The notes under the pieces were generated by a model. The model had not been told where the DNA came from. It did not search any database and was given only the letters and a program-made list of their open reading frames with translations. A stretch of 64,000 nt of DNA. It comes from Amorphoplanes friuliensis DSM 7358 (GTDB lineage Bacteria; Actinomycetota; Actinomycetes; Mycobacteriales; Micromonosporaceae). The position numbers and the translations under genes are program-made. This document shows, piece by piece, positions 1-8,784 of this stretch (position 1 is its first letter; each line of letters begins with the position of its first letter). Location: contig NC_022657.1 in the NCBI RefSeq assembly GCF_000494755.1, positions 5,990,001 to 6,054,000 of the forward strand, in the 5' to 3' direction.

Positions 1-365
1 TCTTCATCAACACCCTGCGCGGCCTGCGCGAGGTCGACCCCACCCACCGGGAGCTGATGACCAGCTACGCCGCCGGCGGCTGGACGTTCACCCGCCTGGT
101 CCGCCTGCCCGGCGCGCTGCCCTTCGTCTTCACCGGCCTGCGACAGGCGTCGTCGCTGGCCGTCATCGCCGCGGTCGTCGCCGAGTACTTCGGCGGGCTG
201 CAGAACGGGCTCGGGTCACGGATCACCTCCGCGGCCGCGTTCACCGCCTACCCCCGTGCCTGGGCCTTCGTGGTCGGCGCCTGCCTGCTCGGACTTGTCT
301 TCTACCTGTCGACGCTCCTGCTGGAGCGGCTCGCGATGCCCTGGAAAACCCGCCTGATCTCGTAG
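1..365 (+). CDS. ABC transporter permease, C-terminal part (cut by window edge)
   Basis: The frame is already open at base 3 and ends at TAG 363-365, so only the last 120 residues are visible. They hold the cytoplasmic EAA loop that docks on the ATPase (HRELMTSYAAGG, then LPGALPFVFTGLR) followed by two hydrophobic segments, as in SsuC/TauC/ThiX permeases of the BPD_transp_1 family. The stop lies 17 bp before an NMT1/THI5-type binding lipoprotein, so both probably belong to one uptake operon whose ATPase and first membrane segments lie left of the window. The ligand cannot be read from the sequence; aminopyrimidines, sulfonates or similar small molecules are the family's range. Confidence 0.9.
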   Translation, partial: FINTLRGLREVDPTHRELMTSYAAGGWTFTRLVRLPGALPFVFTGLRQASSLAVIAAVVAEYFGGLQNGLGSRITSAAAFTAYPRAWAFVVGACLLGLVFYLSTLLLERLAMPWKTRLIS

Positions 366-382
366 TTTCTCGGGAGACCACC

Positions 383-1519
383 TTGTTGAAGAAGCTCTTC
401 CTCCCCGTTGTCGCCGCGTCCGCGCTGATCCTGTCCGCCTGCGGCACCGCCGACACCCCGTCGACCCCCGCCCCCGGTGCCAGCGGCGCCCTGACCCCCA
501 TCAAGCTGCAGCTGCAGTGGTTCTACCAGGCCCAGTTCGCCGGCTACATCGCCGCCGTGGACCAGGGCTTCTACAAGGAGCAGGGCCTCGACGTCCAGCT
601 GCTCGAAGGCGGCGTCGACATCGTGCCGCAGACCGTGCTCGCGACCGGCAAGGCCGATTACGCCGTGGCCTGGGTGCCGAAGGCCCTCGCCTCCCGCGAG
701 CAGGGCGCCGGGATCACCGACGTCGGGCAGATCTTCGCGCGCTCGGGGACGTACCAGGTGGCGTGGAAGGACAGCGGCATCACGAAGGCCGCCGACCTCA
801 AGGGCAAGAAGGTCGGCAACTGGGGCTTCGGCAACGAGTTCGAGCTCTTCGCCGGCATGACCAAGGCCGGCCTCGACCCGGGCAAGGACGTCACCCTGGT
901 CCAGCAGCAGTTCGACATGCAGGCACTGCTCAAGAAGGAGATCGACGCCGCCCAGGCGATGAGCTACAACGAGTACGCCCAGCTCCTCGAGGCGACGAAC
1001 CCGGCGACGGGCAAGCTCTACACCCCCGAGGACTTCTCCATCCTCGACTGGAAGACCGAAGGCTCGTCGATGCTGCAGGACGCGGTGTGGGCGAACACCG
1101 AGAAGCTGAACGACCCCGCGTACCAGCAGCAGACGGTGAAGTTCCTGGCCGGCACGATCAAGGGCTGGGCGTACTGCCGCGACAACGCCGAGAAGTGCCG
1201 CGACCTGGTCGTGGCCAAGGGCTCCAAGCTCGGCAAGAGTCACCAGCTCTGGCAGATGAACGAGGTCAACAAGCTCGTCTGGCCCTCCACCGCCGGCGTC
1301 GGCCTGATCAACGAGGCCGACTGGAAGCAGACCGTCGACCTGTCGATGACCACCAAGAACCAGACCGGCGACACCGTCCTGACCAAGCAGCCCGAGGGTC
1401 TCGCCTACACCAACGACTACATCCAGCAGGCGTTGAACCAGGCGAAGACGGCGGGCGTAGACATCAACGGAGCAGCGTTCCAGCCCCAGACCGTGACGCT
1501 GACAGCGGGCGGCGCATAG
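383..1519 (+). CDS. ABC transporter substrate-binding lipoprotein, NMT1/THI5-like
   Basis: A 378-residue exported binding protein. It starts at TTG (383 or 386) behind a GGGAGA ribosome-binding site. The N-terminus is a lipoprotein signal with lipobox LSAC near residue 20, then a Ser/Thr/Pro/Gly-rich linker. The mature part opens with IKLQLQWFYQAQFAGYIAA and has GFYKEQGLDV, the hallmark of NMT1/SsuA-type periplasmic-binding folds, and GKADYAVAWVPKAL in the ligand cleft region. It follows the permease by 17 bp and is closed by a strong hairpin terminator. Ligands of this family are often thiamine-precursor pyrimidines, but riboflavin or sulfonate-type ligands are possible; no riboswitch is visible because the operon start is outside the window. 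Confidence 0.9.
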   Translation: MLKKLFLPVVAASALILSACGTADTPSTPAPGASGALTPIKLQLQWFYQAQFAGYIAAVDQGFYKEQGLDVQLLEGGVDIVPQTVLATGKADYAVAWVPKALASREQGAGITDVGQIFARSGTYQVAWKDSGITKAADLKGKKVGNWGFGNEFELFAGMTKAGLDPGKDVTLVQQQFDMQALLKKEIDAAQAMSYNEYAQLLEATNPATGKLYTPEDFSILDWKTEGSSMLQDAVWANTEKLNDPAYQQQTVKFLAGTIKGWAYCRDNAEKCRDLVVAKGSKLGKSHQLWQMNEVNKLVWPSTAGVGLINEADWKQTVDLSMTTKNQTGDTVLTKQPEGLAYTNDYIQQALNQAKTAGVDINGAAFQPQTVTLTAGGA

Positions 1520-1536
1520 CCACCCGCCCTCCCGGC

Positions 1537-1572
1537 AAAGGACCCGGCCGTCTCCCCACGGCCGGGTCCTTT
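1537..1572 (+). terminator. Hairpin terminator after the binding-protein gene
   Basis: A perfect 15-bp inverted repeat, AAAGGACCCGGCCGT / ACGGCCGGGTCCTTT, with a 6-nt loop CTCCCC. It starts 18 bp after the stop of the binding protein and ends before the next start. The T run is short, as usual for actinobacterial intrinsic terminators. Confidence 0.85.
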
Positions 1573-1618
1573 CGTGTACCGGTCAGGAAGTGACCGCAAT
1601 GACGGGCATCGTGGCGGC

Positions 1619-2053
1619 ATGACTGATCTCGACCGTTCCGGCTCCCGGATCGACCACCTCAACATCGCCGTACCCGACCTGGCCACCGCCGTGGCGTTCT
1701 ACGAGCCCGTCCTCGCCTCGATCGGGATCACCAAGATGCTGGAGATCCCGCCGAACGCCACCCCGAACCAGCCGACGGCGATGACCGGCTTCGGCCTCGA
1801 CCGGGTCAAGCCCTACTTCTGGCTCATCGACGGCGGCACGGTCGGCACCAACATGCACCTGGCCTTCACCGTCGACACCCGCGACGACGTCCAGACCTTC
1901 TACAAGACCGCCCTCGCCGCCGGAGCCACCTCCCGGCTGGAGCCCGGCGTCCACCCCGAATACCACGACGACTACTTCGGCGCCTTCGTGACCGACCCCC
2001 ACGGCATCAACCTCGAAGCGGTCTGCCACCACCCCGAGGTCACAACGGGATGA
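1619..2053 (+). CDS. VOC/glyoxalase-fold protein
   Basis: A 144-residue protein of the vicinal oxygen chelate superfamily. IDHLNIAVPDLATAVAFYEPVL at the start and VTDPHGINLEAVCH at the end are the paired beta-alpha-beta-beta-beta modules; His, Glu and His residues suited to metal binding are present (the HLN of module one, LEAVCH of module two). The in-frame GTG at 1574 lies across the previous gene's terminator stem, so the ATG at 1619 was chosen. It overlaps the convergent hypothetical gene by 14 bp. The reaction is unknown: the family includes glyoxalases, dioxygenases and antibiotic-binding proteins, and nothing nearby decides. Confidence 0.85.
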   Translation: MTDLDRSGSRIDHLNIAVPDLATAVAFYEPVLASIGITKMLEIPPNATPNQPTAMTGFGLDRVKPYFWLIDGGTVGTNMHLAFTVDTRDDVQTFYKTALAAGATSRLEPGVHPEYHDDYFGAFVTDPHGINLEAVCHHPEVTTG

Positions 2054-2807
2054 GCCGTGCCGCCAGGGCGACCGCGTTGATGTCGCCCTGGCGGAGGGCG
2101 GCGGCGGCTTCGGTCTCGCCGAGGCCGGCCAGGCGGTGGGCGGCCGTGTCGATCAGGGACTCGTTGCCGCTGAGGAGCTTGCGGGCCAGGTTCGCCTGGA
2201 TCGGGGTCAGTTCCGCGTACGCGCAGGTGTCGAGGGCGACGATCGTCTCCTCGTCGAGGGTGCCCTCCAGCGCGCGTTCGGTCACGATGCGCAGCAGCCA
2301 GGAGGGCCACCAGCTGTACTTGCCGAGCAGGTGGCCCGAGCGGACCGCCTCCCGCGGGGTCTGGCCGCCGTCGAGCAGGCGCAGGGCCATCGGGATGTCG
2401 AAGCGTTCCAGGCGCAGGGCGGTCACGAAGAGGCGCTGGAGCTTGGACGTGCCGACCAGGGGTTCGGCGGCGGCGGCCGCGGCGGCGTACTCGCCGCGCA
2501 GGGCCAGGCCGATGATGCCCGCCTCCTCGGTCGAGATCGCCGAGCCGGTGGAACGGTCCTCGATGCGGTCCAGGGTGCGGACCAGGCGGTCGGAGGCCTC
2601 GCGGGCCTGCTCGGCGCGTTCCTTGCTGCTGGGACGCTCGAGGTAGCGGACCACGTTGTCGGCGGCGATCTTCACCTCGCGGCGCAGCAGCGGGGCCTTG
2701 ATGTACGGCCCGACAAGATCACTGATGCCCTCGACCACGTACGCGGCGTCGAAGCGGTCCGAGGCTTCGAGGAACTGCGCCCACCACTGCTCCAGGTGCG
2801 TCCCCAC
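2040..2807 (-). CDS. Hypothetical alpha-helical protein
   Basis: A 255-residue cytoplasmic protein with no recognised domain. It starts MGTHLEQWWAQFLEAS, has no signal peptide or membrane segment, and is rich in Ala, Leu, Arg and Glu with regular helical spacing, reminiscent of helical-repeat proteins. Phrases such as LFVTALRLERFDIPMALRLLDG and LAGLGETEAAAALRQGD look like consecutive antiparallel helices. It is transcribed alone, convergent with the VOC gene and separated from the upstream minus-strand gene pair by a hairpin. Base composition matches its neighbours. No function can be assigned. Confidence 0.75.
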   Translation of the reverse strand: MGTHLEQWWAQFLEASDRFDAAYVVEGISDLVGPYIKAPLLRREVKIAADNVVRYLERPSSKERAEQAREASDRLVRTLDRIEDRSTGSAISTEEAGIIGLALRGEYAAAAAAAEPLVGTSKLQRLFVTALRLERFDIPMALRLLDGGQTPREAVRSGHLLGKYSWWPSWLLRIVTERALEGTLDEETIVALDTCAYAELTPIQANLARKLLSGNESLIDTAAHRLAGLGETEAAAALRQGDINAVALAARLIPL

Positions 2808-2852
2808 GTCTCTCAGCGTGACGCAAGTGGTGGCCGGATGGGCGGGAAACGG

Positions 2853-2889
2853 CCGAGGTCACCGCCGTGGGTGACGGCGGTGACCTCGG
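2853..2889 (-). terminator. Hairpin terminator of the sugar dehydrogenase operon
   Basis: A perfect 16-bp inverted repeat CCGAGGTCACCGCCGT / ACGGCGGTGACCTCGG with a 5-nt loop, 15 bp beyond the stop codon of the minus-strand dehydrogenase gene. It also separates that operon from the hypothetical gene downstream. Confidence 0.8.
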
Positions 2890-2904
2890 GTCGTACTCCT
2901 CGGG

Positions 2905-4983
2905 TCAGGCGGTCGGGGTCAGGACGACCTGGTCCGAGCCGCTCTGCGGCGGGGTGCCGGAGTCGGTGTACTGCGCGACGAACACCCCGGTCAGGTCGTC
3001 GGCACCGGCGTGACCGGCGTCGAGGAACGTGGTGATCGAGCCGGAGCAGCCGGAGGCCGTGGACAGCGGGTGCCCGTGCTCGGCGTGACCCAGGATGTAG
3101 GTCACCGTGACCTTCGAGCAGTCGACCGGCTGGTCGTCGACCACACTGACCTCGAAGGGCACCACGTCACCGAACTCGAACGGCTGACCGTCGGTCGGTG
3201 TCACCAGAGTGACCACCGGGGCCAGCGTGCCGACCGGGAGGAGAACCTCCGCGGACGCCCAGCGACCCGTGGGGTCGGTGACCTTCAGCGTCGGCCGGTA
3301 GTTGCCGTTCTCGGTGAACGTGTAGACCGCGTTCGCCTGCCGGGAGTCGACAACACCGTCGCCGTTGAAGTCCCACGCGTACTTCAGGCTGTCACCGTCC
3401 GGGTCGGTCGTGCCGGCGCTGGAGAAGGTGACGGTCAGGGGTGCCTCGCCGCTGGTGGGCGTGGCGCTGACACGCGGGATCGGTGTCCGGTTGCCGCGCA
3501 CGTAGTCGATGCGGGCCAGCTGCGCCTCCGGGTTCTCGGAGAAGTAGCCGTCGCCGTACTCGAGGACGTAGAGCGCGCCGTCCGGGCCGAACTCGAGGTC
3601 CATCGGGTTGTCGAAGACGATCGACGGCAGCACCGACTCGATCGAGGTGACCTCGTTGGCCGGGCCCAGGTTGAAGCCCTTGACGTAGTCACGGGTCCAC
3701 TCGTAGAAGAGCGGCTTGCCGTCGTAGTACTGCGGCCACTTGGTCGCCGACTTGTTCTTGGCGTCGAACTCGTACGCCGGCCCACCCATCGGGCCGATGC
3801 CGCCGGTACCCAGCTCGGGGAACTCGGCGCTGGCGGCGTACGAGTAGATGACCTCGGCCTTCTCGACCGGCGGGAGCTTGCGCTTGCCGGTGTTGTTCGG
3901 TGATTCGTTCACCGGCGCGGCGCAGTTGAACGGTGCGCCCGAGGTCCCGGTGGCGAAGTCGTAGTCGACGTACGGCAGCTCGGGCGAGACGCAGTACGGC
4001 CAGCCGTAGTTCGCGGGCTTGTCGATGGCCATCCAGCGACCGTGACCGGCCGGTCCACGCGCCGGGTTCGGCGAGTTGGCGTCCGGCGAGTAGTCACCGA
4101 CGTAGGCGACACCGGTGCTCTTGTCGACCGCGAAGCGGAACGGGTTGCGCAGGCCCATCGCGTAGATCTCCGGGCGGGTGTACGCCGTACCCGGCTTGAA
4201 GAGGTTGCCCTTCGGGATGGAGTAACTGCCGTTGTTGTTGACCTTGATGCGCAGCAGCTTGCCCCGCAGGTCGTTGGTGTTGCCGGCGGTGCGCTGGGCG
4301 TCGAAGGCCGGGTTGCGGTTGGCCCGCTCGTCGATCGGCACGTACCCGCCGGAGGCGAACGGGTTGGTGTCGTCACCCGTCGACAGGTACAGGTTGCCGG
4401 CGTTGTCGAAGTCGATCTTGCCGCCGACGTGGCAGCACATGCCGCGGTCGGTGCCGACCTCCATGATCTTCTGCTCGCTGCCGAGCGAGAGCGTGTTGCC
4501 GTTGAGCTTGAAGCGCGAAAGGCGCATGACGCCCTTGTAGCGCGCGAAGTCCGCCGCGGTGCCCGTCTCCGGGGCGTCACCCTCGTTGACACCCGGGGTC
4601 GCCGGGTCGTCGGACGGGGTGTTCATCGGCGGCGAGTAGTAGATGTAGACCCACTTGTTCTGGGCGAAGTTGCCGTCGATCGCGACGCCCTGCACACCCT
4701 CCTCGTCGTGGAGATAGACGGGGATGGTCGCGGCGAGGATGTTGCGGCCGCTCTTCGGGTCGTTGATCCGGACCTCACCCTTGCGGGAGGTGTGCAGCAC
4801 CCGCTTGTCGGGCAGCACGGCCAGGGCGATCGGCTCACCCGGGAAGTCGTTCAGGGTGACCTTCTGGAAGGCGGAGTCCGGCGGCGGCGCGGCGGCGGCC
4901 TGCGCGGTGGCCGGCCCGGACGGCGCCGACAGCGCCGTCGCGACCAGAGCCAGTACGGGTACGGCGGTCAGAAGTCGCTTCAT
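2905..4983 (-). CDS. Secreted GSDH-type (PQQ-dependent-like) sugar dehydrogenase with PKD domain
   Basis: A 692-residue exported protein. Residues 1-28 form a signal peptide (MKRLLTAVPVLALVATALSAPS). Residues ~38-490 are a glucose/sorbosone dehydrogenase beta-propeller: DFPGEPIALAVLPDKRVLHTSR opens it, DRGMCCHVGGKIDFDNAGNLY carries a typical propeller blade, and PSIVFDNPMDLEFGPDGALYVLEYGDG closes it. Residues ~505-585 are a PKD domain (TSGEAPLTVTFSSAGTTDPDGDSLKYAWDFNGDG with blade-like repeats), followed by a C-terminal beta-rich region. It sits 12 bp downstream of a Tat-exported sugar-isomerase-like gene, so both are probably co-transcribed and act outside the cell. Whether it uses PQQ is inferred from the family only. 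Confidence 0.88.
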   Translation of the reverse strand: MKRLLTAVPVLALVATALSAPSGPATAQAAAAPPPDSAFQKVTLNDFPGEPIALAVLPDKRVLHTSRKGEVRINDPKSGRNILAATIPVYLHDEEGVQGVAIDGNFAQNKWVYIYYSPPMNTPSDDPATPGVNEGDAPETGTAADFARYKGVMRLSRFKLNGNTLSLGSEQKIMEVGTDRGMCCHVGGKIDFDNAGNLYLSTGDDTNPFASGGYVPIDERANRNPAFDAQRTAGNTNDLRGKLLRIKVNNNGSYSIPKGNLFKPGTAYTRPEIYAMGLRNPFRFAVDKSTGVAYVGDYSPDANSPNPARGPAGHGRWMAIDKPANYGWPYCVSPELPYVDYDFATGTSGAPFNCAAPVNESPNNTGKRKLPPVEKAEVIYSYAASAEFPELGTGGIGPMGGPAYEFDAKNKSATKWPQYYDGKPLFYEWTRDYVKGFNLGPANEVTSIESVLPSIVFDNPMDLEFGPDGALYVLEYGDGYFSENPEAQLARIDYVRGNRTPIPRVSATPTSGEAPLTVTFSSAGTTDPDGDSLKYAWDFNGDGVVDSRQANAVYTFTENGNYRPTLKVTDPTGRWASAEVLLPVGTLAPVVTLVTPTDGQPFEFGDVVPFEVSVVDDQPVDCSKVTVTYILGHAEHGHPLSTASGCSGSITTFLDAGHAGADDLTGVFVAQYTDSGTPPQSGSDQVVLTPTA

Positions 4984-4995
4984 GCAGTTCCCCTC

Positions 4996-5931
4996 TCAGA
5001 ACCGGAGGTTGTCGAGGTACCGGAAGCCGACCTCGGCCGTGACCAGGGCGTCGGCGGGGGTACGCGGCGGGCTGCCCGCGTCGTCACGTTCCACGATGTA
5101 CTCGACGAGCCCCGCCTCGCGGGAGTGCTCGAAGATGCGGCCGAAGTCGATCAGGCCGGTGCCCGGGTCGGCGAAGCTGCTGGAGGTCGCCATGTCCTTG
5201 ACGTGCACCTGACGGATCCGGCCCTTGTGCCGGTGGATCAGGTCCACGGGGTCGTTGGCTCCCCGCCACGCCCAGTAGAGGTCCACCTCGAGGTGGACCA
5301 GACCGGGGTCGGTCTCGCCGGTGAGGATGTCGAATCCGGTCCGCTTGCCGCCGTCCTGGCGGGCGAACTCGTTGTGGTGGTTGTGGTACCCGAAGCTGAG
5401 CCCGGCCTTGCGCGCCAGCGCACCGGCCTTGTTCAGGTCCTTCGCGAAGGCTTTGTAGACGGACCCGTCCACGATCGGGCCACCGTCGGCAGCGCCACCG
5501 AAGTACGGGTGCACGATGTACTTGTTGCCGACGATCAGCGCATCCTCGAGGGCCTTCTGCCAGGTCGAGGCGTTGAACGGCTGCGGGATGCCGACGTGCC
5601 CGGAGGTCGCCTTGAGACCCGCACGGTCCAGGGCGGCCCGGAACTGCGCCGCCGTACGCCCGACGAAGCCGGCGTGCTCGACCCGCTTGTAGCCGATCTC
5701 GGCGAGCTCGGCCAGGCTGGCGTCGAGGTCGATGTTGAGCTGGTCGCGCAGGGTGTAGAGCTGCACGCTGATCTTGTCGCGCGGCACCCGGGACGGGTGG
5801 TGACCGCCCCTGCCCCCGGCCTCGGCGGGCGAGGCCAGCACGGCGGACGTGCCGATCGCGGCGGCGCCGGCGGCTGCGGCGCCCAGTAGGTTTCGGCGGC
5901 TGACGGTGGACTCGTTCTGCATCGCTTGCAC
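4996..5931 (-). CDS. Tat-exported sugar phosphate isomerase/epimerase-like TIM barrel
   Basis: A 311-residue protein of the xylose-isomerase-like TIM barrel (AP_endonuc_2) superfamily. The N-terminus SRRNLLGAAAAGAAAIGTSA is a twin-arginine signal ending near ASPAEA. The barrel begins KISVQLYTLRDQL and contains GYKRVEHAGFVG, YHNHHNEF (metal-ligand histidines) and VHLEVDLYWAWRGANDPV, ending with VHVKDM and YIVERDDAG. Metal-binding Glu/His/Asp positions are therefore kept. It is the first gene of a two-gene operon with the secreted sugar dehydrogenase. The substrate is unknown; an extracellular keto-sugar is an inference from context. Confidence 0.85.
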   Translation of the reverse strand: MQAMQNESTVSRRNLLGAAAAGAAAIGTSAVLASPAEAGGRGGHHPSRVPRDKISVQLYTLRDQLNIDLDASLAELAEIGYKRVEHAGFVGRTAAQFRAALDRAGLKATSGHVGIPQPFNASTWQKALEDALIVGNKYIVHPYFGGAADGGPIVDGSVYKAFAKDLNKAGALARKAGLSFGYHNHHNEFARQDGGKRTGFDILTGETDPGLVHLEVDLYWAWRGANDPVDLIHRHKGRIRQVHVKDMATSSSFADPGTGLIDFGRIFEHSREAGLVEYIVERDDAGSPPRTPADALVTAEVGFRYLDNLRF

Positions 5932-6239
5932 TGCCTCCCGGTAGATGGTGCGGGATGGACGTGGGCGCGCGGAAGCGGCCGATCAAGCGGAGGCCCTCAT
6001 GGACCGCGCGCCACGTCGGAGCACTTTTGGTGCATCGAAGTCGTTCGCTTGCTGATGTTAATGGTTTGTTTCGCCTGAGTGGCCAAAAGAATCTTCGAAA
6101 TATGCAAAAGTTTCGCTGGGCCGAGGCATAAGTCCCCGTCAATGCCGTGAGTCAGACCGATGTGGACACGCCGGACATCACCCGGTCCGAAGGGCTTCGC
6201 CCAGCTCACGCTCCGTTGTGAACGGTCACTCCGACGAAG
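5932..6239. other. 308-bp noncoding region between the isomerase and GGDEF-EAL genes
   Basis: No credible gene. The right half (about 6030-6125) is clearly richer in A and T than the flanks, which suits a promoter for the minus-strand isomerase/dehydrogenase operon. It also forms the 3' flank of the GGDEF-EAL gene; I see no strong terminator hairpin there. Confidence 0.6.
6096..6115 (-). promoter_or_regulatory. Possible LacI-type operator upstream of the isomerase operon
   Basis: On the plus strand CGAAA-(10 nt)-TTTCG, an inverted repeat in the AT-rich part of the region upstream of the isomerase start. A second partial copy GGCGAAAC lies about 35 bp closer to the gene on the minus strand. 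The arms are short, so this could be chance. Confidence 0.3.
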
Positions 6240-8543
6240 TTACGCGGCCACCGCGTCGCGCTGGGAGGCCAGGAGGGCGGTGAAGTTGCCGGCGTTCATC
6301 GGGCGGGCCAGGTGGTAACCCTGGCCGAGGGTGTAACCCAGGGCGCGCAGCTGCTCCACCTGCGCCTCGTTCTCGATGCCCTCGGCGACGGTGTCCAGGC
6401 CCAGCGCACCCGCCAGCTGGATGACCGCGCGGGCGACCGCCTGGCGGGCGTCGCGCGCCGCCGGGTTCGCGTCGTCGATCTCGATGCCGTCGACGAAGGA
6501 CTTGTCGAGCTTGATGATCGCGGCGGGGAACGCCCGCAGCAGGCTCAGCGACGACTCGCCGGTGCCGAAGTCGTCGAGGGCCAGCTTGACGCCATGGCGG
6601 TCGAGCTCGTGCAGGGTCCGCGAGATCTGGCTGCCGCGCAGGACCGCGGACTCGGTCAGCTCGAGGACCAGGCGGTCGGTCGAGAGGCCGCTGTCGGCGA
6701 GGGCCGCGAGCACGTCGGCGACAAACCCGGGGTCGTGCAGCTGCCGGGCCGAGACGTTGACCCCCGGCTTCTGCAGGGCGTCGGGGCCGAACTCGGCCAG
6801 CCACGCCGCCGTCTGCCGGCAGGTCTCGCGCAGCACGAAGCGGCCCAGCTCGACGATCAGGCCGGTGCGTTCGGCGGCCGGGATGAACTCGATCGGCGGG
6901 ACCGTGCCGCGGGTCGGGTGCTCCCAGCGGACCAGCGCCTCGACGCCGATGACCTTGCCGGTCTCCAGCAGCACGACCGGCTGGTAGACGACGCGGAACT
7001 CGCCCTCGTCGAGGCCCCGCCGGATCTCGCCGCCGAGCTGGATGTGCGCCAGGACCGGCTGTTCCATGCCCGGCTCGTAGCGGACGAAGCCGGCCTTGCC
7101 GCGCTGCTTGGCGGCGTACATGGAGACGTCGGCGTCGCGGAGGACACCGTCGACCGTCGCGGCGGGCGCGGCCGTGGCGATGCCGATGCTGGCCTGCACG
7201 AGCAGGCGGTGCTCGCTGATCGGGCTCTCGAGGGCGTCGAGGATGCGCTGAGCGACCGTCTCCCCCACCGTGGTGCCACCGACGAGCAGCGCGGCGAACT
7301 CGTCGCCGCCGATGCGGACGGGCAGCGCGTCGGTGCCGCAGGCCTCGTCGAGGACGTGGGCCACCGCCACGAGCAGGCGGTCGCCGACGTCGTGGCCGAG
7401 TGAGTCGTTCACGGTCTTGAAGTCGTCGAGGTCGACCAGCAGCACGGTCGCGGACTCGCCGTTCTCCAGGGCCGTGTGCAGGGCGTCGCGGAAGCGGGCG
7501 CGGTTGGCCAGACCGGTCAGGCCGTCGTGGCTGACCTCGTGCTGCAGGCGTACCTCCTGGCCGCGGATGTCGCGTAGCAGGAGCTTGTTGTCGCGGAACG
7601 CCACGAACTGGCGGATCGTGACGAGCACGCTGACCAGGACGGCGGCGAGGAGAGAGACCCGGCCGGGCCACTGCAGCGGCCCGGCGGCGATGGCGATCAG
7701 GGGCAGGTCACCGCCGGCGATCGCCAGGTACGGCAGCAGTGGCGACGACCGGCGCGACACCCGGCGGCGGCCGAGCCTCGCCGTGCCCTGCGCGCGGACG
7801 GCGAGGACGAGCAGCACCGGCGCCATCGGCAGCACGACGGACTGCGACGGGACACCGCCCGCGTTGCCGAAGGTGGTGGCGAGCACCGCCACCCCGGCGG
7901 CGGCCAGGCCCATGGTGGCGACCAGGCGCATCGCCGTCCGGTCGACGGGCCCGTCACCGAGGTAGGACACCTTGGTGATGCCGCCGATGGTCAGCAGGAA
8001 CGCGAGGCCGACCAGGGTCAGCGTCTGCGGGCTCCACCGCTCGGTCGCGGTGAGCATGGGAGCGAGTCCGAAGTGCCAGAGGACCGTGGCGCAGCCCAGG
8101 AAGGCCACGACCCGGTCGAGGTGCATCCGCCAGCGTTCGGCCGGGCTGACCGCGCCCTGCGGCACTCGGGCGACGGCCCACATGGCGAGCGCAAAGCCGA
8201 GACCGACGGCCACGGCAGCCGACAGGGGCATGTCCGGCGGCATGTCGCCGGCCGAGAACCGGGCGGCGTTGATCAGCATCAGCACGTAGCCGACGGTCAT
8301 GAAGACCGCGGCGATCAGCAGGGCACGCCAGAACCGCCCGGCCACCGGCTCGCTGCGGACCCTCCGCCAGAGGCGGAACAACGCAGCGACCGCGACGAGT
8401 CCCTCGAGCGGCACGGCGACGTACGCGATGGCCACGTGACCGGCGCCCACGGTGCTGAACAGGAGGTACCACAGCAGACTCGCAACGGCGAGGCCGGCGG
8501 TGATCCACACGTAGCGCGAGGGTACGCGGGTGTCGTCGGCCAT
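6240..8543 (-). CDS. Membrane-anchored GGDEF-EAL cyclic-di-GMP protein
   Basis: A 767-residue signalling protein. Residues 1-~300 hold about eight to nine hydrophobic segments with no recognised sensor motif. Then follows a GGDEF domain (HDGLTGLANRARF; RIGGDEFAAL, active motif intact, no RxxD inhibitory site five residues before it) and an EAL domain (GVEALVRWEHP, NVSARQL, ELTESAVL, DDFGTGESSL, KLDKSFVDGI, QGYHLARP), whose catalytic signature residues are all present. It may therefore make or degrade c-di-GMP, or do both. The frame stays open to 8786, but ATG 8543 (MADDTRVPSRYVW) is preferred because upstream residues are low-quality and it leaves room for the divergent gene's promoter. Confidence 0.92.
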   Translation of the reverse strand: MADDTRVPSRYVWITAGLAVASLLWYLLFSTVGAGHVAIAYVAVPLEGLVAVAALFRLWRRVRSEPVAGRFWRALLIAAVFMTVGYVLMLINAARFSAGDMPPDMPLSAAVAVGLGFALAMWAVARVPQGAVSPAERWRMHLDRVVAFLGCATVLWHFGLAPMLTATERWSPQTLTLVGLAFLLTIGGITKVSYLGDGPVDRTAMRLVATMGLAAAGVAVLATTFGNAGGVPSQSVVLPMAPVLLVLAVRAQGTARLGRRRVSRRSSPLLPYLAIAGGDLPLIAIAAGPLQWPGRVSLLAAVLVSVLVTIRQFVAFRDNKLLLRDIRGQEVRLQHEVSHDGLTGLANRARFRDALHTALENGESATVLLVDLDDFKTVNDSLGHDVGDRLLVAVAHVLDEACGTDALPVRIGGDEFAALLVGGTTVGETVAQRILDALESPISEHRLLVQASIGIATAAPAATVDGVLRDADVSMYAAKQRGKAGFVRYEPGMEQPVLAHIQLGGEIRRGLDEGEFRVVYQPVVLLETGKVIGVEALVRWEHPTRGTVPPIEFIPAAERTGLIVELGRFVLRETCRQTAAWLAEFGPDALQKPGVNVSARQLHDPGFVADVLAALADSGLSTDRLVLELTESAVLRGSQISRTLHELDRHGVKLALDDFGTGESSLSLLRAFPAAIIKLDKSFVDGIEIDDANPAARDARQAVARAVIQLAGALGLDTVAEGIENEAQVEQLRALGYTLGQGYHLARPMNAGNFTALLASQRDAVAA

Positions 8544-8784
8544 GCTGAATGCATCGGCGGCCCGGTCGCCCGGTGTAGATAAATCCGGCTTCGTGGCACA
8601 ACTCGCATGATCGCCGCGCCTCACAGGCCCACCCTGCACCACCGGGCACGGGAGGTCCATCGGAGAAACGGATCGGCCGAAAGACGGAGTGCACCCCGGC
8701 TTCTCCGTCCGCGGCCAGATGTGGCCGGGGGCAGTCCGAGGCGATGCTGGCTGCACTTGACGCGCACCGACCCAGGGGGACCGC

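Noticed and set aside
1..383. TPP riboswitch for the NMT1/THI5-type transporter
   Set aside because: No thi-box sequence is visible; the operon leader is outside the window.
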